6,758 nt of DNA from Actinomycetota bacterium (GTDB lineage: Bacteria; Actinomycetota; Humimicrobiia; Humimicrobiales; Humimicrobiaceae), in contig JAQVJB010000089.1 in the NCBI GenBank assembly GCA_028695395.1, forward strand, positions 1 to 6,758, in the 5' to 3' direction. Below are positions 5,019 to 6,758 of the stretch, in pieces (within the stretch, counting starts at the first letter, position 1; the number at the start of each line of letters is the position of its first letter). The notes beneath the pieces were generated by a model, which saw only the letters and a program-made list of their open reading frames with translations, was not told where the DNA came from and made no database searches. The position numbers and the translations under genes were made by a program.

Positions 5019-5513
5019 ATGGCAATAGGAGATATGAAAGATCAGATAAGAAAAACAAATGAAAAAATGAAGCAAGCTAAAATCGGGGCAGAGGTAACGA
5101 AAGATACTTTAGCAAAGAAAAAAGCTATGCAGCAGGCAAGGCCGGAATTCAGACCCGCGGGAAGTACATCTAAAAGCGTTGCCCCTGGTGTAGCTAAAAG
5201 GCCCGCAATGTCTGGAATGGCAAAGAAAGCCGGTATGAGCGGAATGGCAAGCAAGGTAGGGATGGGTAAATTTTCTCAGGCATCAGAGAAAAAACCTTCC
5301 ATGTCTTCCGGTCCTAATGCCATGGCATTTTATACAGTTAAAAAAGGTGACACATTAAGCGGAATTGCCAAAGAATTTTATGGCGCAGCAACACAACCAT
5401 ACTGGAAGCTTATCCAGGATGCAAATCAGGATATTATAAAAGATGCTAATCTTATTAAGCCAGGACAAGTTTTCAAGATTCCTGAATTACCAGAAGATAT
5501 GAAAAAGAAATAA
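5019..5513 (+). CDS. Small LysM-domain protein without a signal peptide
   Basis: This 164-residue protein has a C-terminal LysM domain at about 104-156: FYTVKKGDTLSGIAKEFYG, then PYWKLIQDAN, and IKPGQVFKIPEL at the end. The N-terminal 100 residues are basic and low in complexity: a charged, probably helical segment (5-40, Lys- and Met-rich), then a Pro/Ser/Gly linker with a nine-residue repeat, MSGMAKKAG (64-72) and MSGMASKVG (73-81), followed by MGK. There is no hydrophobic signal or membrane segment, so it is predicted to stay in the cytoplasm, unlike most LysM proteins, which bind peptidoglycan. The LysM sequence resembles the C-terminal half of the cytoplasmic potassium-binding protein YgaU/Kbp, but the BON domain of that protein is absent. 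Non-classical export is another possibility. The next gene follows after 43 bases with no terminator between. Confidence 0.85.
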   Translation: MAIGDMKDQIRKTNEKMKQAKIGAEVTKDTLAKKKAMQQARPEFRPAGSTSKSVAPGVAKRPAMSGMAKKAGMSGMASKVGMGKFSQASEKKPSMSSGPNAMAFYTVKKGDTLSGIAKEFYGAATQPYWKLIQDANQDIIKDANLIKPGQVFKIPELPEDMKKK

Positions 5514-5539
5514 TTCATTATTTTTTATTTACAGCAACC

Positions 5540-5546
5540 GGGAAGG
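5540..5546 (+). promoter_or_regulatory. Ribosome binding site for the TTG-started exporter gene
   Basis: GGGAAGG ends 10 bases before TTG at 5557. An in-frame stop lies just upstream (5551-5553), so TTG 5557 is the first possible start. The first in-frame ATG comes about 120 codons later, well inside the membrane domain, which supports TTG. Confidence 0.65.
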
Positions 5547-5556
5547 TTAATAAATA

Positions 5557-6758
5557 TTGGCAGGAGAATTTAGGGGAGGCTCTGCAGGCGGAGTAGGCGG
5601 AGGCCGCTTCCATTATATAGAGACTGAAGAAAGACCGAAAATATCGAAATCAGTACTTGCCAGGATTGCAAGATATTTCCTGCCATATTGGAAATTAATT
5701 ATTTTACTTGCAGTTGCGATTATAATAACTGCAGTACTGGGTCTTTTGCCTGCACTTATAACGCGTAATATTATTGATATTGCACTGCCTCAAAAAAATC
5801 TCAATCTTTTGGTAATCTTAATTTTTTCTTCATTTGGAGCTGTACTTTTAAGCGGGCTTATTTCTGTTGGGCAGAATTATCTGAATAGCTGGATTTCCAA
5901 ATATATAATATATGATATCCGAAATTCCATGTTTAACCACTTGCAGCATATGGGTATCAGGTTTTTTTCAAATGTAAAAACCGGGGAAATAACATCTTTG
6001 ATGAACAATGATATAGGCGGCATTGAAAGTACGTTTTCAAATACTTTTGTTCACATTACCCAGAATGTTTTTACCTTCGCAATAACAGCCATAACTATGT
6101 TCTATACAAATTGGAAACTGGCAATTGCAGGTATGCTTATTCTTCCATTATTCATTTTACCTACCCGTAAAGTCGGCAAAGTCAGGTGGAAACTTGCTAC
6201 ACAGACCCAGGATAAACTGGCTGAGCTAAACACAATAATATATGAATCTCTAAGTATAAGCGGGACCATGCTTGTAAAGCTTTTTACAAGAGAGAAAACG
6301 CAGTATGAAAAATTTGAAAAAGTAAATAAAGATGCTACTCAATTACAAATAAAAGAATCACTTGCAGGCAGGTGGTTTTTTATGGCCATATCTTCAGTTG
6401 TGGCAATAGGACCGATGATAATATATCTTATAGGCGGTCTGATATTGATAAAATATGATGATATTACAATAGGAAGCATAGTGATGTTTGTGGCATTACT
6501 TTCCCGGCTTTATGGTCCGGTTACTTCATTTGCAAATATAAGTGTAGATCTCACGCGTTCTATGGCTCTCTTTGAACGTATTTTTAAATATATGGATATA
6601 AAACAAGATATAGCTGATAAAACAGGTTCTTTAAAATTAAGTAAAGTCAAGGGGCATATTAAATTTGAAAATGTTAATTTCTCATATAATGAAAAAGCAC
6701 TTACTATCAGGGATATTAATATTGACATTAAAGCCGGTCAGATGATTGCTTTTGTAGG
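5557..6758 (+). CDS. ABC exporter, fused membrane and ATPase domains (cut by window end)
   Basis: The first 400 codons of an MsbA/ABCB-type half-transporter are present; the gene runs off the window. After a glycine-rich cytoplasmic tail (GGSAGGVGGGR, about 7-17) comes a full six-helix membrane domain, with helices at about 46-70, 85-108, 166-183, 187-205, 271-297 and 302-318. Diagnostic features are FFSNVKTGEITSLMNNDIGG (about 136-155) in the first intracellular loop and SGTMLVKLFTRE (about 235-246) in the second, followed by AGRWFF. The ATPase domain begins at about 368 with the A-loop Tyr377 in FENVNFSY, and the sequence ends at AFVG, the first residue of Walker A. Such proteins export lipids, drugs or peptides as dimers; nothing here identifies the cargo. 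The NDIGG/AGRW sequences recall actinobacterial and Chloroflexi members. It probably shares a transcript with the LysM gene. Confidence 0.9.
   Translation, partial: MAGEFRGGSAGGVGGGRFHYIETEERPKISKSVLARIARYFLPYWKLIILLAVAIIITAVLGLLPALITRNIIDIALPQKNLNLLVILIFSSFGAVLLSGLISVGQNYLNSWISKYIIYDIRNSMFNHLQHMGIRFFSNVKTGEITSLMNNDIGGIESTFSNTFVHITQNVFTFAITAITMFYTNWKLAIAGMLILPLFILPTRKVGKVRWKLATQTQDKLAELNTIIYESLSISGTMLVKLFTREKTQYEKFEKVNKDATQLQIKESLAGRWFFMAISSVVAIGPMIIYLIGGLILIKYDDITIGSIVMFVALLSRLYGPVTSFANISVDLTRSMALFERIFKYMDIKQDIADKTGSLKLSKVKGHIKFENVNFSYNEKALTIRDINIDIKAGQMIAFV

Overview
The window is AT-rich bacterial DNA (roughly one third G+C by eye), with strong AGGAGG-type ribosome binding sites, frequent TTG starts (three of seven genes) and extended -10 promoters (TGnTATAAT). 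This fits a low-G+C Gram-positive-type or related anaerobic lineage. The N-terminus of the zinc metallopeptidase and the NDIGG / AGRW motifs of the last ABC transporter remind me of actinobacterial and Chloroflexi homologues, so an AT-rich actinobacterial-type lineage is possible. The taxonomy is inference from memory.

Region 1 (about 66-2964, + strand) is a complete three-gene ABC uptake operon of the TrpXYZ / DUF534 type. It encodes a lipoprotein substrate-binding protein (177-1145), a LivH-type membrane permease (1251-2144) and an ATPase (2145-2939) that starts on the base after the permease stop. The family is assigned to aromatic amino acids, classically tryptophan, in other bacteria; the substrate here is unproven. 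A TGTTATAAT promoter (66-74) is followed at the expected transcription start by a perfect 13-2-13 palindrome (83-110), the best operator candidate in the window. The leader is too short for a T-box. A 14-base sequence in the gap after the binding-protein gene (1178-1191) recurs exactly, inverted, just after the ATPase gene (2951-2964). The first copy lies in the loop of a predicted 12-bp hairpin (1158-1210), so the two ends of the permease-ATPase message could pair.

Region 2 (3024-3978) holds a convergent minus-strand gene for a small Mrr/PD-(D/E)XK-like protein whose usual catalytic lysine position is isoleucine. It is followed by about 500 bases of very AT-rich DNA with no convincing gene, containing a 15-bp tandem duplication, a possible gene scrap and promoters for the genes on both sides.

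Region 3 (3945-6758, + strand) has a YpfJ-family membrane-anchored zinc metallopeptidase (3979-4863) with its own terminator, then a small LysM protein without a signal peptide (5019-5513). Last is the 5' two thirds of an ABC exporter with fused membrane and ATPase domains (5557 to the window edge), which stops at its Walker A motif. The last two genes are 43 bases apart and probably co-transcribed. The gene content is mostly ordinary cell-envelope and transport functions. The less usual items are the operon-flanking inverted repeat, the operator-like palindrome, the altered nuclease-fold gene and the signal-less LysM protein.
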